DNA of 64,000 bases from Parasphingopyxis algicola (GCF_013378075.1 NZ_CP051131.1:2740501-2804500); one strand, 5' to 3'; positions 26,128-35,341 are shown, counted from the first letter of the stretch. The notes: generated by a model from the sequence alone, not told the origin. Program-made: numbers and translations.

Positions 26128-26901
26128 CTAGTCCTTCGCCGCCAGTGCGGCGCGGCCACGCGGCCCGTTGAAATATTCCTGTATCCATGGGTGATCGAGA
26201 GCAAGCAATTCTTCGATCGTCCCCGAGGCGATGACCTGGCGGTCGGCGAGCACGGCGACGCGGTCGCAGATCGTGTGCAGCGTATCGAGATCATGGGTGA
26301 TCAGGAATATCGTCAGCCCCAACGCTTCCTTGAGCTCGAGAATGAGCGCGTCGAATGCCGCGGCGCCGATCGGGTCGAGGCCGGCCGTCGGTTCGTCGAG
26401 AAACAGCAGCAGCGGATCGAGCGCGAGGGCCCGTGCGAGTGCGGCGCGCTTGCGCATCCCGCCCGACAGTTCGGACGGGTATTTCGGGGCATCTTCCGCC
26501 TTGAGCCCGCTCATCATGATCTTGAAAGTCGCGATTTCGCAGAGCAGGCCTTCGTCGATATTCTTGTAGAATTCGCGCAGCGGCACCTGGACGTTTTCGG
26601 CCACGGTCAGGGTCGAAAAGAGCGCACCGTTCTGAAAAAGCACGCCCCAGCGTCGCCTGAGATCGAGATTTTCCTCGGCGGTTGCGCAATCCATGCGCTC
26701 GCCGAATACGCTGATCTCGCCCGTATCGGGCTCCTGCAGGCCGATGATCGCGCGCAGCAGGACGGATTTTCCCGTACCCGAGCCGCCGACCACCCCGAGG
26801 ATCTCGCCGGGAAAGACGTCGATATCGAGATGTTCGTGCACGACATTGTCGCCAAAACTGTTGCGCAGCCCGCGCACGGAGACGATCGGTTCCTCGCTCA
26901 T
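26128..26901 (-). CDS. mlaF: Mla-type ABC transporter ATP-binding subunit
   Basis: The product is a 257-residue ABC ATPase with Walker A GGSGTGKSVLLRAI near residue 37, Q-loop (GVLFQNGALFSTLTV), signature LSGGMRKRAALARAL near 145, Walker B LLLFLDEPTAGLDP, and the H-loop (ITHDL). GALFSSLT-type Q-loop and ELSGGM are typical of MlaF. It powers the MlaE permease in intermembrane lipid transport. Its ATG overlaps the MlaE stop by 4 nt, indicating translational coupling. Confidence 0.95.
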   Translation of the reverse strand: MSEEPIVSVRGLRNSFGDNVVHEHLDIDVFPGEILGVVGGSGTGKSVLLRAIIGLQEPDTGEISVFGERMDCATAEENLDLRRRWGVLFQNGALFSTLTVAENVQVPLREFYKNIDEGLLCEIATFKIMMSGLKAEDAPKYPSELSGGMRKRAALARALALDPLLLFLDEPTAGLDPIGAAAFDALILELKEALGLTIFLITHDLDTLHTICDRVAVLADRQVIASGTIEELLALDHPWIQEYFNGPRGRAALAAKD

Positions 26902-28007
26902 CCCCAGCCCACCTCTGTGAAGAAGACCGCGAAAAAGGCGTCGAGTACGATGACGAGGAAGATCGCCTGGACGACGGCGGTCGTCGTGCGATGGCCGACT
27001 TCCTCGTTATTGCCGCGCACCTGCATGCCCTGATAGCAGCCGGCAAGGCCGATGATCATGCCGAATACCGGCGCCTTGATCAGCCCGACCCAGAGATCGG
27101 TCATCGGGACGACCTCGCGCAGGCGCAATATGAAGGTTTCGGGCGGAATACCGAGGCTGACCCAGCATAAAAGGCCGCCGCCGACGATCATCAGAAAGGT
27201 CGAGTAGAAGCCGAGGAACGGCATGAGCAGGGTCGTCGCCAGCACGCGCGGCAGGACGAGCGCCTCCATGGGCGGGACGCCGATCGTCCGCATCGCGTCG
27301 ACTTCCTCGGCGAGTTTCATCGATCCCAGCTGTGCGGCAAAGGCGCTGCCCGAGCGGCCGGCGACCATGATGGCCGTCATCAGGACGCCGAGTTCGCGTG
27401 TCGTGATCCGGCCGATAAGGTTGATCGTGAAGATCTCCGCGCCGAACTGGCGCAACTGCACCGCGCCCTGCTGGGCGATGACGATGCCGATCAGGAAACT
27501 CATCAGGCCGATGATGCCGAGGGCCGAAACGCCGACCGTTTCGAAGCGCTGGACGACGGCGTTGAAGCGCAGCCGACGCGGGTCGCGGATGACGCTGCCC
27601 GTCGCGATCAGCAGCGCGCCGAAAAAGGCGAGCAGGCCCTTGAGACCGGACAGCGCCTCGAGCGTCGACGCGCCGACCCGTGCGAGGATCTGGTGGAAGC
27701 GCCCTTCCTCTTCGTCATAGGTCTTCGCCGGATCGTCGGCGATCGCGACCTGGCGGAGCAGGCGCTGGGCATGATCGCTCGCGCCGACAATCTCCGCACC
27801 GTTGTCGCGGGACAGTTTGTGGACGATCCATGCGCCGACCGTATCGACGCGCTCGACGGCCGATATGTCGATCTTGGCCGGATTGCCGTGCAATTCCGTG
27901 ATCCGGGCCGGTACGTCGCCAAGCCGCGCGATGGTCAGCCGCCCGGAAAAGCGGACGATGCGCTCGCCCCCCTCTTCCAGTTCGGCAAAATCGGCCTCGA
28001 CACTCAT
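26898..28007 (-). CDS. mlaE: MlaE permease with N-terminal STAS (MlaB-like) domain
   Basis: The product is a 369-residue protein in which residues 1 to about 100 form a STAS/MlaB-like domain (IVRFSGRLTIARLGDVPARI, IDISAVERVDTVGAWIVHKL). Residues about 130-365 form the five-helix MlaE permease (TVGVSALGIIGLMSFLIGIV, MVAGRSGSAFAAQLGSMKLA, PPMEALVLPRVLAT). The permease sits in the inner membrane and moves lipids with MlaF and MlaD. Fusion of the two parts, separate in E. coli, is common in alphaproteobacteria. It is first in the operon and divergent from the HAD gene at 28056. Confidence 0.94.
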   Translation of the reverse strand: MSVEADFAELEEGGERIVRFSGRLTIARLGDVPARITELHGNPAKIDISAVERVDTVGAWIVHKLSRDNGAEIVGASDHAQRLLRQVAIADDPAKTYDEEEGRFHQILARVGASTLEALSGLKGLLAFFGALLIATGSVIRDPRRLRFNAVVQRFETVGVSALGIIGLMSFLIGIVIAQQGAVQLRQFGAEIFTINLIGRITTRELGVLMTAIMVAGRSGSAFAAQLGSMKLAEEVDAMRTIGVPPMEALVLPRVLATTLLMPFLGFYSTFLMIVGGGLLCWVSLGIPPETFILRLREVVPMTDLWVGLIKAPVFGMIIGLAGCYQGMQVRGNNEEVGHRTTTAVVQAIFLVIVLDAFFAVFFTEVGWG

Positions 28008-28055
28008 CGGGCTGTCTTGTGCGGATAAAATCGGCGCTCGGCAAGGCGATGCTTC

Positions 28056-28745
28056 ATGCTATTGAGCCGCTCCATGACAAAAATCGCGCTTTACGATCTC
28101 GACAAGACGATCACCAAGCGGCCGACCTATATGTCCTTCCTGCTTCACGCAGCGTGGCGGCATGAACGGTGGCGGCTGGTATTCCTGCCCGGTCTGCTGT
28201 TTCTCTTCGCCGGTTATCTGGTCCGCGCGCTCGACCGCGGGGGCCTCAAGGAGCGGATGCACGATATGCTGCTCGGTTCCCCTGTGGACGCGGAGAAGAT
28301 GGCCGCGATCGCCGAAAGCTTCGCCGAGGAGACCCTGCGCGACAATGTCCATCCCCAAGCCCTGGCCCGGATCGCGAAGGAAAAGGCGGCCGGCCACCGG
28401 CTGGTGCTCGCAACCGCATCCTACGCCTTCTACGTCGAACCACTGGCCCGCCGGCTCGGTTTCGACGATCTGATCGGTACGCGCGTCAAGCGTGACGCGG
28501 ACGGCGCGATTCTCGCCGAGATCGATGGCGAGAATTGCTATGGCGTGTCGAAGTTGAGGCGCGTCATGGCCTGGGCCGAGGAACAGGGGCTGGATCGTGC
28601 GGACGCCGCCGTCCGCTTCTATTCGGACAGCCCGACCGACCTGCCGGTCTTCGACTGGTCGGACGAACCGGTCGCCACCAATCCGACGAACAAGCTACGG
28701 CAGATCGCGGAGAAACGCGGTTGGCGGGTTATCGCCTGGGGTTAG
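28056..28745 (+). CDS. HAD-IB family phosphatase
   Basis: The product is a 229-residue HAD-superfamily phosphatase of the IB type. Motif I is DLDKTIT, with nucleophile and general acid Asp. A cap with a hydrophobic patch (RLVFLPGLLFLFAGYLVRAL) follows, then motif II Thr in LVLATASYAF near residue 124, and motif III/IV Asp in FYSDSPTDLPVF near 192. Close homologues act on phosphoserine or lysophospholipid-like substrates, and the hydrophobic cap would suit a membrane-near substrate; this is inference. The ATG at 28056 has AAGG 9 nt upstream; the ATG at 28074, nearer the usual family start, is also possible. It is divergent from mlaE. Confidence 0.88.
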   Translation: MLLSRSMTKIALYDLDKTITKRPTYMSFLLHAAWRHERWRLVFLPGLLFLFAGYLVRALDRGGLKERMHDMLLGSPVDAEKMAAIAESFAEETLRDNVHPQALARIAKEKAAGHRLVLATASYAFYVEPLARRLGFDDLIGTRVKRDADGAILAEIDGENCYGVSKLRRVMAWAEEQGLDRADAAVRFYSDSPTDLPVFDWSDEPVATNPTNKLRQIAEKRGWRVIAWG

Positions 28746-28780
28746 AGCTTTGTTGGTCAGAATTTCGCTAGCGCGAAATC

Positions 28781-28862
28781 GCCGCACCGGCCCGCACCCC
28801 CTCCCGGCCTCCCAATGAGTGTACCCTGTGGGAGGCCGGGAGGGGGTGCGGGCCGGTGCGGC
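28781..28862. repeat. 34-bp perfect inverted repeat between convergent genes
   Basis: The arms 28781-28814 and 28829-28862 are perfectly complementary over 34 bp, beginning GCCGCACCGGCCCGC, and enclose a 14-nt loop. A smaller palindrome ATTTCGC/GCGAAAT lies just left (28762-28779), and two TCTGACAAAA direct repeats lie to the right. The structure sits between the HAD gene and the convergent PLP enzyme gene. No T tract follows either arm, so it is not a standard terminator, though it could block transcription from both sides. Confidence 0.9.
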
Positions 28863-28946
28863 GCCTGAGGCGAAGCCGAAGGTCTGACAAAAGAATCCCG
28901 GTGCCGCGCTCGACCGCAAGGTCGAGTCTGACAAAAAGACTCCTCC

Positions 28947-30299
28947 CTAAACCGCCGCCAGCGCCTGGGTGAAATCGGCGATCAGATCGTCGGCATCCTC
29001 GACGCCGATCGACACCCGCACCAGATTGTCGGTGATGCCGAGCGCGGCCTTGCGTTCGTCGGGCACCGAGAGATGCGTCATCGCCGCAGGATGGCTGGCC
29101 AGCGTCTCCGTGCCGCCGAGGCTGACCGCGAGCTTGGCGATCTTCAGCGCGTCGAGGAAGCGGAAGCTTTCCTCTTCGCCGCCCTTGATAAACACCGAAA
29201 AGGTCGATCCCGCGCCCGAACAGTGCCGGTCGTAAATATCGCGCTGGCTCGACCCTTCTTCGAGGAAACCGAGATAGCCGAGCCCCTCGACCTTGGGATG
29301 ATCGCGCAGAAAGGCGCAGACCTTTTCGGCATTTTCGCCGGCCCGCGTCATCCGCAGTTCGACGGTTTCGAGGCTGCGCAGCAGCATCCAGGCCGTGTTG
29401 GGGTCGGTGATCGTGCCGATCGTGTTGCGCATCGCGCGGATCGGATCGAGATGCGCCTTGGAACCGAGCACGCCGCCCGCCACGAGATCGCTATGCCCGC
29501 CGACATATTTGGTGAGGCTGTAGATCGAGATATCGGCGCCATGGCGGAGCGGCTGCTGCCACAGCGGCCCGAGGAACGTGTTGTCCATCGCGATCGGCGG
29601 GCCGTCCTCGCCGAACGCTGCATCGCGGGCCTCTTTCACCATCTCGATATCGACGAGCGCGTTGGTCGGGTTGGCCGGGCTTTCGAGATAGATGATCGCG
29701 ACCTTGCCCGATCCGGTCGTCATGCCCTTCGCTTTTTCGAGCAGCGCATCGACCTCCTCGCGGCTCGCGCCGGCGGGAAAATCGAGGAATGTCACGCCGA
29801 AGCGGCCGAGCACGCGGTTGATCAGCGTTTCGGTCGCCGCGTAGAGCGGACCGGAATGGACGACGACATCGCCCTGATGGACATTGGCGAGCAGCACCGT
29901 CGCGATCGCCGACATGCCGCTCGAAAAGACGAGCGCCTCTTCGGCTTCTTCCCAGACCGAGAGCCGGTCTTCGCAGATTTCCTGGTTCGGGCCGTTGAAG
30001 CGCGAATAGACGAGGCCCTCGGCGCCGCCCGGGCGCTTGCCCGTAATGCCCTCGAAATGGCGCTTGCCGGCGGCCGCATTCTCGAAGGCGAAGGTCGAGG
30101 TCAGGAAGATCGGCGGCTTTAGCGATCCTTCGGAAAGGACCGGGTCATAGCCATGGCCCATCATCAGGGTCGCGGGTTTGAGCTTGCGGTTGCCGATCTT
30201 CTCGATCTCGGGCTTCGGCTTGCGGCGCGGCGTCGTGCCGGTGAGATCGGCCTGGGTCGGGGCGGAACTGTCGCCGGATTGTTCGGGGGTGTCAGCCAT
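28947..30299 (-). CDS. cystathionine gamma-synthase family PLP enzyme
   Basis: The product is a 450-residue fold-type I PLP enzyme of the Cys/Met metabolism group. An N-terminal polar extension of about 35 residues precedes the core. Visible blocks are PPIFLTSTFAFENAAAGKRH, YSRFNGPNQEICEDRLSVWE, EEALVFSSGMSAIATVLLAN (phosphate loop), YLESPANPTNALVDIE, MDNTFLGP and the PLP lysine in SIYSLTKYVGGHSDLVAGG near residue 244. This family includes cystathionine gamma-synthase/lyase and methionine gamma-lyase, which sequence alone does not separate; a cystathionine gamma-synthase-like role is favoured. AGGAAGGAG 8 nt before the ATG is a strong ribosome binding site. No neighbouring methionine genes. 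Confidence 0.92.
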   Translation of the reverse strand: MADTPEQSGDSSAPTQADLTGTTPRRKPKPEIEKIGNRKLKPATLMMGHGYDPVLSEGSLKPPIFLTSTFAFENAAAGKRHFEGITGKRPGGAEGLVYSRFNGPNQEICEDRLSVWEEAEEALVFSSGMSAIATVLLANVHQGDVVVHSGPLYAATETLINRVLGRFGVTFLDFPAGASREEVDALLEKAKGMTTGSGKVAIIYLESPANPTNALVDIEMVKEARDAAFGEDGPPIAMDNTFLGPLWQQPLRHGADISIYSLTKYVGGHSDLVAGGVLGSKAHLDPIRAMRNTIGTITDPNTAWMLLRSLETVELRMTRAGENAEKVCAFLRDHPKVEGLGYLGFLEEGSSQRDIYDRHCSGAGSTFSVFIKGGEEESFRFLDALKIAKLAVSLGGTETLASHPAAMTHLSVPDERKAALGITDNLVRVSIGVEDADDLIADFTQALAAV

Positions 30300-30393
30300 C
30301 TTGTGGCTCCTTCCTGTTTACGCTCCTAGGAAGGCAGGAGCTCGATAGGGACGGCGGGGGCCAGGGCTTCTACCTCCAAGAAGCGCGTCTCCC

Positions 30394-31800
30394 TCAACCG
30401 GCCAGAGCCGCGACGCCCCATGTCAGCAGGACGATCATCGGTATGCCGCAAATATCCAACAGGAACCCGGATTTCAACATGCTGGGCAGGGCGATGTGAT
30501 TGGAGGCCCAGGCGATGGCGTTGGGGCCCGTGCCCGAAGGCAGCATGAAGCCCCAGCTCGCGGCCAGCGCGGCCGGCATGGCGAGCAGCATCGGGTCCGC
30601 TCCCGTCGCTACGATCAACGCCGCGATCACCGGCATGATCCCGCTCGCTGTCGCCACATTGGACGCAAATTCCGTGACCAGCACGACCAGCGCGGTCACG
30701 GCGAGCGCGATCACGATAAGCGGCACTGTCTGAAGCGGCTGCAGTGCCTCGCCGAGCCAGATGCCGAGTCCGGATTCTATGATCCCCGAGGCCAGGGCGA
30801 GACCGCCGCCGAACAGCATGATCACGCCCCAGGGCGCGCGATTGGCCTCGGGCCAGTTGAGCATCGGCCGGCCGCTTCCGTCGGGCAGCACGAACAGCGC
30901 GAGCCCGCCGATGATCGCGATGGTGCCGTCGTGAATAGCGCCGTCCGGCAGGAATCCCTTGATAAAGGGCAGGGCGATCCAGCCCGCGACGACCAGCGCG
31001 ATCACGGGCACGAGACGCTTCTCCGCGCCCGACCATTCGCCGGGATTGCCGATGGCGGTCTGCGCGGCGCCGATATCGAAGGCGGTTCGCGTCACGCGCT
31101 GCATCCGGATCAGGATGAAGAGACACAGGGGTATGCCCGCCGCGACGATCGGCAGCCCGTACATCGCCCAGGTCAGGAAATTGATATCGGTCCCGATCGT
31201 ACGGTTGATGAGGCCGGCGGCGATGGCGTTGGTCGGCGATCCGACCAGCGTCCCCAGTCCGCCGATCGAAGCGGAAAAGGCGATGCCCATCAGCAGCGCA
31301 CCGGCAAACCCCTTGGTCTCGCCTTCCGCCACGCCGCCTGCCGCCAGCACTGCGATCGCGATGGGCACCATTATCAACGTTGTGGACGTGTTGGAGACGA
31401 TCATCGAGAGGATCGCGGTCGCCGCCATGAACGCGAAGAGCAGGCCCCAGGCGGTCGTCCCGGCGCGGCCGATGATGGCGAGCGCAAGCCTTCGGTGGAG
31501 CCCGGTCCGTTCGATGGCCAGCGCCAGAAACGCGCCGCCGAGAATCAGGAACAGGATCGGCGAATAATAGGCGCCTGCCACCTCGCCGGTCGTCATCACG
31601 CCCATGAAGGGGAGCAATACGAAGGGCAGCAGCGCGGTGGCCGTGAGCGGCAGCGCCTCGGTCATCCACCAGCTCGCCATCAGGCCGACAAGCGCGGCGA
31701 CGCGCCAGGCTTCGATCGGCATGCCTTCGGGAGCAGGAAGGGCCAACAGGATAATGAACAGGGCGAGGCCGCCGAAGAAACCGTATTGCTTGGCGGTCAC
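30394..31800 (-). CDS. DASS/SLC13-family sodium-coupled anion symporter
   Basis: The product is a 468-residue inner-membrane transporter with about twelve hydrophobic segments. It has the family cation/substrate motifs SNTSTTLIMVPIAIAVLA and SIGGLGTLVGSPTNAIAAGL in the first half and TEFASNVATASGIMPVIAAL with LPSGTGPNAIAWAS in the second. SNT and S/T-N-T motifs are the di/tricarboxylate and sulfate symporter signatures. It likely imports C4 dicarboxylates with Na+. It is followed upstream by an intergenic inverted repeat and stands apart from other transport genes. Confidence 0.92.
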   Translation of the reverse strand: MTAKQYGFFGGLALFIILLALPAPEGMPIEAWRVAALVGLMASWWMTEALPLTATALLPFVLLPFMGVMTTGEVAGAYYSPILFLILGGAFLALAIERTGLHRRLALAIIGRAGTTAWGLLFAFMAATAILSMIVSNTSTTLIMVPIAIAVLAAGGVAEGETKGFAGALLMGIAFSASIGGLGTLVGSPTNAIAAGLINRTIGTDINFLTWAMYGLPIVAAGIPLCLFILIRMQRVTRTAFDIGAAQTAIGNPGEWSGAEKRLVPVIALVVAGWIALPFIKGFLPDGAIHDGTIAIIGGLALFVLPDGSGRPMLNWPEANRAPWGVIMLFGGGLALASGIIESGLGIWLGEALQPLQTVPLIVIALAVTALVVLVTEFASNVATASGIMPVIAALIVATGADPMLLAMPAALAASWGFMLPSGTGPNAIAWASNHIALPSMLKSGFLLDICGIPMIVLLTWGVAALAG

Positions 31801-31808
31801 ATTGTTTC

Positions 31809-31919
31809 CCCGTCATTCCCGCGAAAGCGGGAAACCCGCTTATCTTCCTTCCGTAAACGAAGCACGGGCCAGCTGACTAGTAAAGGCAGCGGGATTCCCG
31901 CTTTCGCGGGAATGACGGG
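31809..31919. repeat. 25-bp perfect inverted repeat (CCCGTCATTCCCGCGAAAGC type)
   Basis: Arms 31809-31833 and 31895-31919 are perfect complements (CGTCATTCCCGCGAAAGCGG core), each itself palindromic around CCCGCGAAAGCGGG, with a 61-nt spacer. They lie between the DASS transporter gene and pgeF on the same strand. This is a widespread short intergenic repeat type of proteobacteria; here two inverted copies face each other. Confidence 0.88.
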
Positions 31920-31924
31920 TCTCT

Positions 31925-32689
31925 TCAAAGCGCGATTACCGACAGTTGCCGGCCGTAATCGGGTTCGTCCCGATGGGTTGCGCGGCGATAGCTGAAGAAA
32001 CGGTCTTCATTCACATAGGTGTCGAGGCCCAGCGTCTCGACGGTGTCGACGCTCGAAAAGGCGAGCCAGGCGGCGACATAGGCTTCGAGATCGAAATAAT
32101 GGTGTCCGGGCGCGCCGTCGCGGAAATATTGCTCATTCTCCGGCTCGATCGCCTCGAACCGTTTGCGGAAATCGTCGTCCACCTCATAGGAGCCGCGCCC
32201 GATGCACGGGCCGATGGCGGCGGCGATCCGGCTGCGTTCGGCGCCCAGCTCCTCCATCGCCTCGACGACAGACTTGGCGACGCCCGTCATCGCCCCCTTC
32301 CATCCGGCATGCGCGGCGCCGATGACTCCGGCTTCCCGGTCGGCGAGCAGGATCGGCGCGCAATCGGCGGTCAGGATGCCGAGCGCGAGGCCGGGCCGGT
32401 CGGTGACCATCGCATCGGCTTCGGGCCGATCGTCGTCGGGAAAGCCGTGGGTGACGCGGATCGCATCGGGCGAATGCACCTGATGCAGAGTTACGAGCGT
32501 CGAATCCGGCGCCACCGCCTCGACAGCGCGGCGCCGGTTGATATCGACATCGGCTTTGACGTCGTCCGAACCGAGGCCGACATTCAGGCTTTCGAAAAGC
32601 CCGGTCGATACGCCGCCGGTCCGGCCCAGAAAGCCGTGCGCGACCCCGTTCAGGGCGTCGGCGCGGACGATATCGATTTTTGCGGCCAT
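31925..32689 (-). CDS. pgeF: peptidoglycan editing factor PgeF (laccase-domain, YfiH family)
   Basis: The product is a 254-residue multicopper-like domain protein of the YfiH/DUF152 family. Ligand blocks are LVTLHQVHS near residue 62, ILTADCAPILLADREAG near 105 and IGAAHAGWKGAMTGV near 124, then IGPCIGRGSYEV. PgeF removes L-Ser-containing muropeptide precursors in E. coli and related enzymes act on purine nucleosides. The gene is the last of the three-gene set lgt, midA-like, pgeF, an arrangement conserved in alphaproteobacteria. The gap to the methyltransferase gene is 67 nt. Confidence 0.94.
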   Translation of the reverse strand: MAAKIDIVRADALNGVAHGFLGRTGGVSTGLFESLNVGLGSDDVKADVDINRRRAVEAVAPDSTLVTLHQVHSPDAIRVTHGFPDDDRPEADAMVTDRPGLALGILTADCAPILLADREAGVIGAAHAGWKGAMTGVAKSVVEAMEELGAERSRIAAAIGPCIGRGSYEVDDDFRKRFEAIEPENEQYFRDGAPGHHYFDLEAYVAAWLAFSSVDTVETLGLDTYVNEDRFFSYRRATHRDEPDYGRQLSVIAL

Positions 32690-32756
32690 GCGTCTCCTGC
32701 CCGCTGTTGCCGGGCCGGTCTTCTTAACGGCGTTCGCCGATGTTGCAATGCGGCAT

Positions 32757-33812
32757 TCAGAACGCGGCGGGCGGGGGCCAGTCCGGTGCGACCAGCGCCA
32801 TGGCCTTGAAGAGGTCGCCCATCTCGTCCGCCTTGGTCAGCCGGTCGCGCGCGGCAATCAGCTCGGCCTGGCGATGGGGGGCGGCCTTGGCGAGCGCAGC
32901 CGTGCGCGCGCCGATGCCCAGCGATTCGAGCCAGTCGCCCTGGCCGATCGGACCGTAAACGGCCAGTCCTGTATTGCGCCCGATACGCTCGATTACGCTG
33001 AAATTGACGTGTGCGGTCAGGTCGCGCTCACCCGGTTCGGCGAAGATGTCGACATGGTCGTGGTGCGATACGGCCTGCAGCGTATCGCCGGTCGCGAGCC
33101 CCTCATAACCGTAATCGATGATCAGCGCGGCACCGCCCTGTTCGGCGATCCGCTTGGCCAGCGCGCGGCCCGTGCTTTCGACAGCCGGCGAGGTTTCGAT
33201 GACGCTCCCCGGCGGGGCGTCGCGGAGCGGTTCGGGGACCAGCGTGTCGAGCGGCGGGCCCCAGGTTATCGGAACGAAAGCGCCGTCGCGATGATCGACC
33301 ATGATCTCGTGCCAGCCATCGGGGCTGTGCCGTATCTGCCGGATCGGGAGCGCGTCGAAAAATTCGTTGGCGACGACGAACAGCGGGCCGCAATCGGGCA
33401 GGGTGTCAAGATCGTCGTGCCAGCGCGCGGTCGACAGCCGGCTGGCCTGGTTGGCGCGTAGCACGGGGCTGGTTTCGACGAGATGGATCGGCGGCTCGAA
33501 GCGCACGGCCCGCATCGCCCTGAGCGCGTCCTCGGCGAGCGTGCCCCGGCCCGGGCCGAGCTCGACATAATGCGCATTGGCGGGCGCGCCGGCCCGCGAC
33601 CAGAGATCTGCCAGCCAGAGCCCGGTGAGTTCGCCGAACATCTGGCTGATCTCGGGCGCGGTGATGAAGTCGCCCTCGACGCCGAACGGATCGCGGCTGG
33701 CGTAATAATCGGCGTTGGCCTCGGCCATGAACCGGGCGAGCGAGATCGGGCCGGTTGCCGCGATCAGCCCGGCCAGGCGTTCGGCCAGGGTCTTTGCCTC
33801 AGCTGGCGGCAT
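32757..33812 (-). CDS. MidA/NDUFAF7-like SAM-dependent methyltransferase
   Basis: The product is a 351-residue class I methyltransferase of the MidA/NDUFAF7 family (DUF185/PF02636). It has the N-terminal block [27 protein letters not shown], then [20 protein letters not shown], and the SAM-binding [20 protein letters not shown] near residue 82. NDUFAF7 methylates an arginine in a complex I subunit in mitochondria, so a complex I assembly role is possible here but unproven. Its start lies inside the 3' end of lgt (14-nt overlap), so the genes are co-transcribed. Confidence 0.93.
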   Translation of the reverse strand: MPPAEAKTLAERLAGLIAATGPISLARFMAEANADYYASRDPFGVEGDFITAPEISQMFGELTGLWLADLWSRAGAPANAHYVELGPGRGTLAEDALRAMRAVRFEPPIHLVETSPVLRANQASRLSTARWHDDLDTLPDCGPLFVVANEFFDALPIRQIRHSPDGWHEIMVDHRDGAFVPITWGPPLDTLVPEPLRDAPPGSVIETSPAVESTGRALAKRIAEQGGAALIIDYGYEGLATGDTLQAVSHHDHVDIFAEPGERDLTAHVNFSVIERIGRNTGLAVYGPIGQGDWLESLGIGARTAALAKAAPHRQAELIAARDRLTKADEMGDLFKAMALVAPDWPPPAAF

Positions 33813-34671
33813 CCGAGGCCGGCGGAACCGGTTTGACGCCTCCGGCTCGCCCCTTTGCCGTCGCGATCAGCCAGATGCCGCCGATCAGCATCGGGATCGT
33901 CAGCCATTGGCCCATCGACATGCCGAGGCTGAGCAGGCCGAGATGATCGTCGGGCTGGCGGAAGAATTCGACGACGAAGCGCGACAGGCCGTAGCCGACG
34001 AGGAAGGTGCCGACGAGCTTGCCCGGCTGGTGACGCGCATCGGTCTTCCAGAAGAGGAACCAGAGGACGAAGAAGAGCAGAATGCCCTCCAGACCAGCCT
34101 CGTAGAGCTGGCTCGGATGGCGCGGCTGTTCGTCGGCGCGGGGGAAGACGATCGCCCAGGGCACATCGCCGGGCCGGCCCCATAGCTCGCCATTCACGAA
34201 ATTGGCGAGGCGGCCGAAAAGCAGGCCGAACGGAATCGTGCAGGCCACGTAGTCATGGATGCGCAGCCAGTTGAGCTTGTTGCGCCACGCCATGAAGAGG
34301 ATAGCGATGCTGACTCCGATCACCCCGCCATGGAAGGACATGCCGCCGTCCCATACGCGGATGATATCGCCCGGATCGGCCAGATATTCGGCCGGTTTGT
34401 AAAAGAGCACATAGCCGAGCCGCCCGCCGATCAGGATACCGAGCGTCGCGTAGAAGACGAGGTCGTCGGCATGGCGCCGGGCCATCGGTGCGCCTGGCTG
34501 GGCGATGAGCTTCAAGAGATACCACCAGCCGATAACGATGCCGGCGATATAGGCGAGGCTGTACCAGCGCAGCTGGAAAAAGCCGAGATCGACCGCAATC
34601 GGCGAAAGTCCGAGATTTTCGAACCGCAGATAGTCACCGCTAGCCGCAAATATCGTCGCCAGAACGTCCAA
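33799..34671 (-). CDS. lgt: prolipoprotein diacylglyceryl transferase
   Basis: This inner-membrane enzyme of 290 residues transfers a diacylglyceryl group to the lipobox cysteine of prolipoproteins. The family signature is seen in [47 protein letters not shown] and [18 protein letters not shown], with seven hydrophobic segments. The start is the TTG at 34671, because AAGGGG lies 6 nt upstream and the product then has normal length; the longer reading to 34824 would overlap the divergent HD gene. It heads the lgt-midA-pgeF operon and serves, among others, the lipoproteins of this window. Confidence 0.94.
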   Translation of the reverse strand: MDVLATIFAASGDYLRFENLGLSPIAVDLGFFQLRWYSLAYIAGIVIGWWYLLKLIAQPGAPMARRHADDLVFYATLGILIGGRLGYVLFYKPAEYLADPGDIIRVWDGGMSFHGGVIGVSIAILFMAWRNKLNWLRIHDYVACTIPFGLLFGRLANFVNGELWGRPGDVPWAIVFPRADEQPRHPSQLYEAGLEGILLFFVLWFLFWKTDARHQPGKLVGTFLVGYGLSRFVVEFFRQPDDHLGLLSLGMSMGQWLTIPMLIGGIWLIATAKGRAGGVKPVPPASDAAS

Positions 34672-34759
34672 GACTTTCCCCTTCGCTTTTTTGCCCTCAT
34701 AATGGTGGCGAACGAAAACGGAAAGCGCCGTGACCGATGTCGGCGCAGGAGAGAGCGAC

Positions 34760-35341
34760 ATGGCTACCCAGGCCCCCGAACAGGAAACCACGGGCAAGTC
34801 CTTCACCCGGATGCAGGACGGCAAGCCCGAGCATTGGATGGTGATCGCGAAAGAGCATCAGGAGCATTACAAGACAGATGCGCCCAAACGCATCCTGAAG
34901 CATCTCGAGGATCTCGGCGAGCTGACATTGGGCTTCGGGTGCGACCAGCTCCAGCATTCGCTGATGACGGCGACGCTCGCCCGGCGTTCGGGCGCCAGCG
35001 ACGAGGAAGTCGTCGCCGCGCTCTGCCACGATATCGGCAAGACCATGTCCGTGCCCAATCACGGCGCGATCGCGGCGGAAATCCTGAAACCCTATGTCAG
35101 CGACGACCTGTATAACGTCATCAAATATCACCAGGATTTCCAGGGTGCCTATTATTACAACTATCTCGGCAGATCGACGACGATGCGCGAGGATCACAAG
35201 GACGAGAGCTGGTATCCGCTCGCCTGCAAGCTGGTGGACGAATGGGATGCGCCGGCCTTCGATCCGGATTTCGAGGTCGACAGCCTGGAGAGTTTCGAAC
35301 CGGAAATCATGCGGGTCTTCGGCCAGCCGAAGATGATGTAG
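34760..35341 (+). CDS. HD-domain protein, possible diiron oxygenase type
   Basis: The product is a 193-residue single HD domain. Metal ligands can be traced as H in DQLQHSL near residue 72, HD in [11 protein letters not shown] near 96, H in [13 protein letters not shown] in IKYHQDF, and D in [13 protein letters not shown] near 171. The DQLQHSL box is like the QLEHSL box of PhnZ/TmpB and myo-inositol oxygenase-like mixed-valence diiron oxygenases, rather than classical phosphohydrolases, but this assignment is inference. Start is the ATG at 34760, with AGGAGAG 7 nt upstream. It is divergent from lgt and 75 nt before the MFS gene. Confidence 0.85.
   Translation: MATQAPEQETTGKSFTRMQDGKPEHWMVIAKEHQEHYKTDAPKRILKHLEDLGELTLGFGCDQLQHSLMTATLARRSGASDEEVVAALCHDIGKTMSVPNHGAIAAEILKPYVSDDLYNVIKYHQDFQGAYYYNYLGRSTTMREDHKDESWYPLACKLVDEWDAPAFDPDFEVDSLESFEPEIMRVFGQPKMM

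Noticed and set aside
30300-30393. Possible SAM-responsive riboswitch before the cystathionine-synthase-like gene
   Set aside because: Only 94 nt, with a short GAGCTCCTG/CCTAGGAGC hairpin and a ribosome binding site; it fits no SAM or SAH riboswitch consensus I know.
30326-31816. 496-codon minus frame overlapping the DASS transporter
   Set aside because: Arg-rich out-of-frame reading of the transporter gene; the other frame has clear SNT and NAT-type motifs and membrane segments.
34672-34824. Longer lgt reading starting at 34824
   Set aside because: It would overlap the divergent HD gene, and the TTG at 34671 has a good ribosome binding site and gives the usual length.
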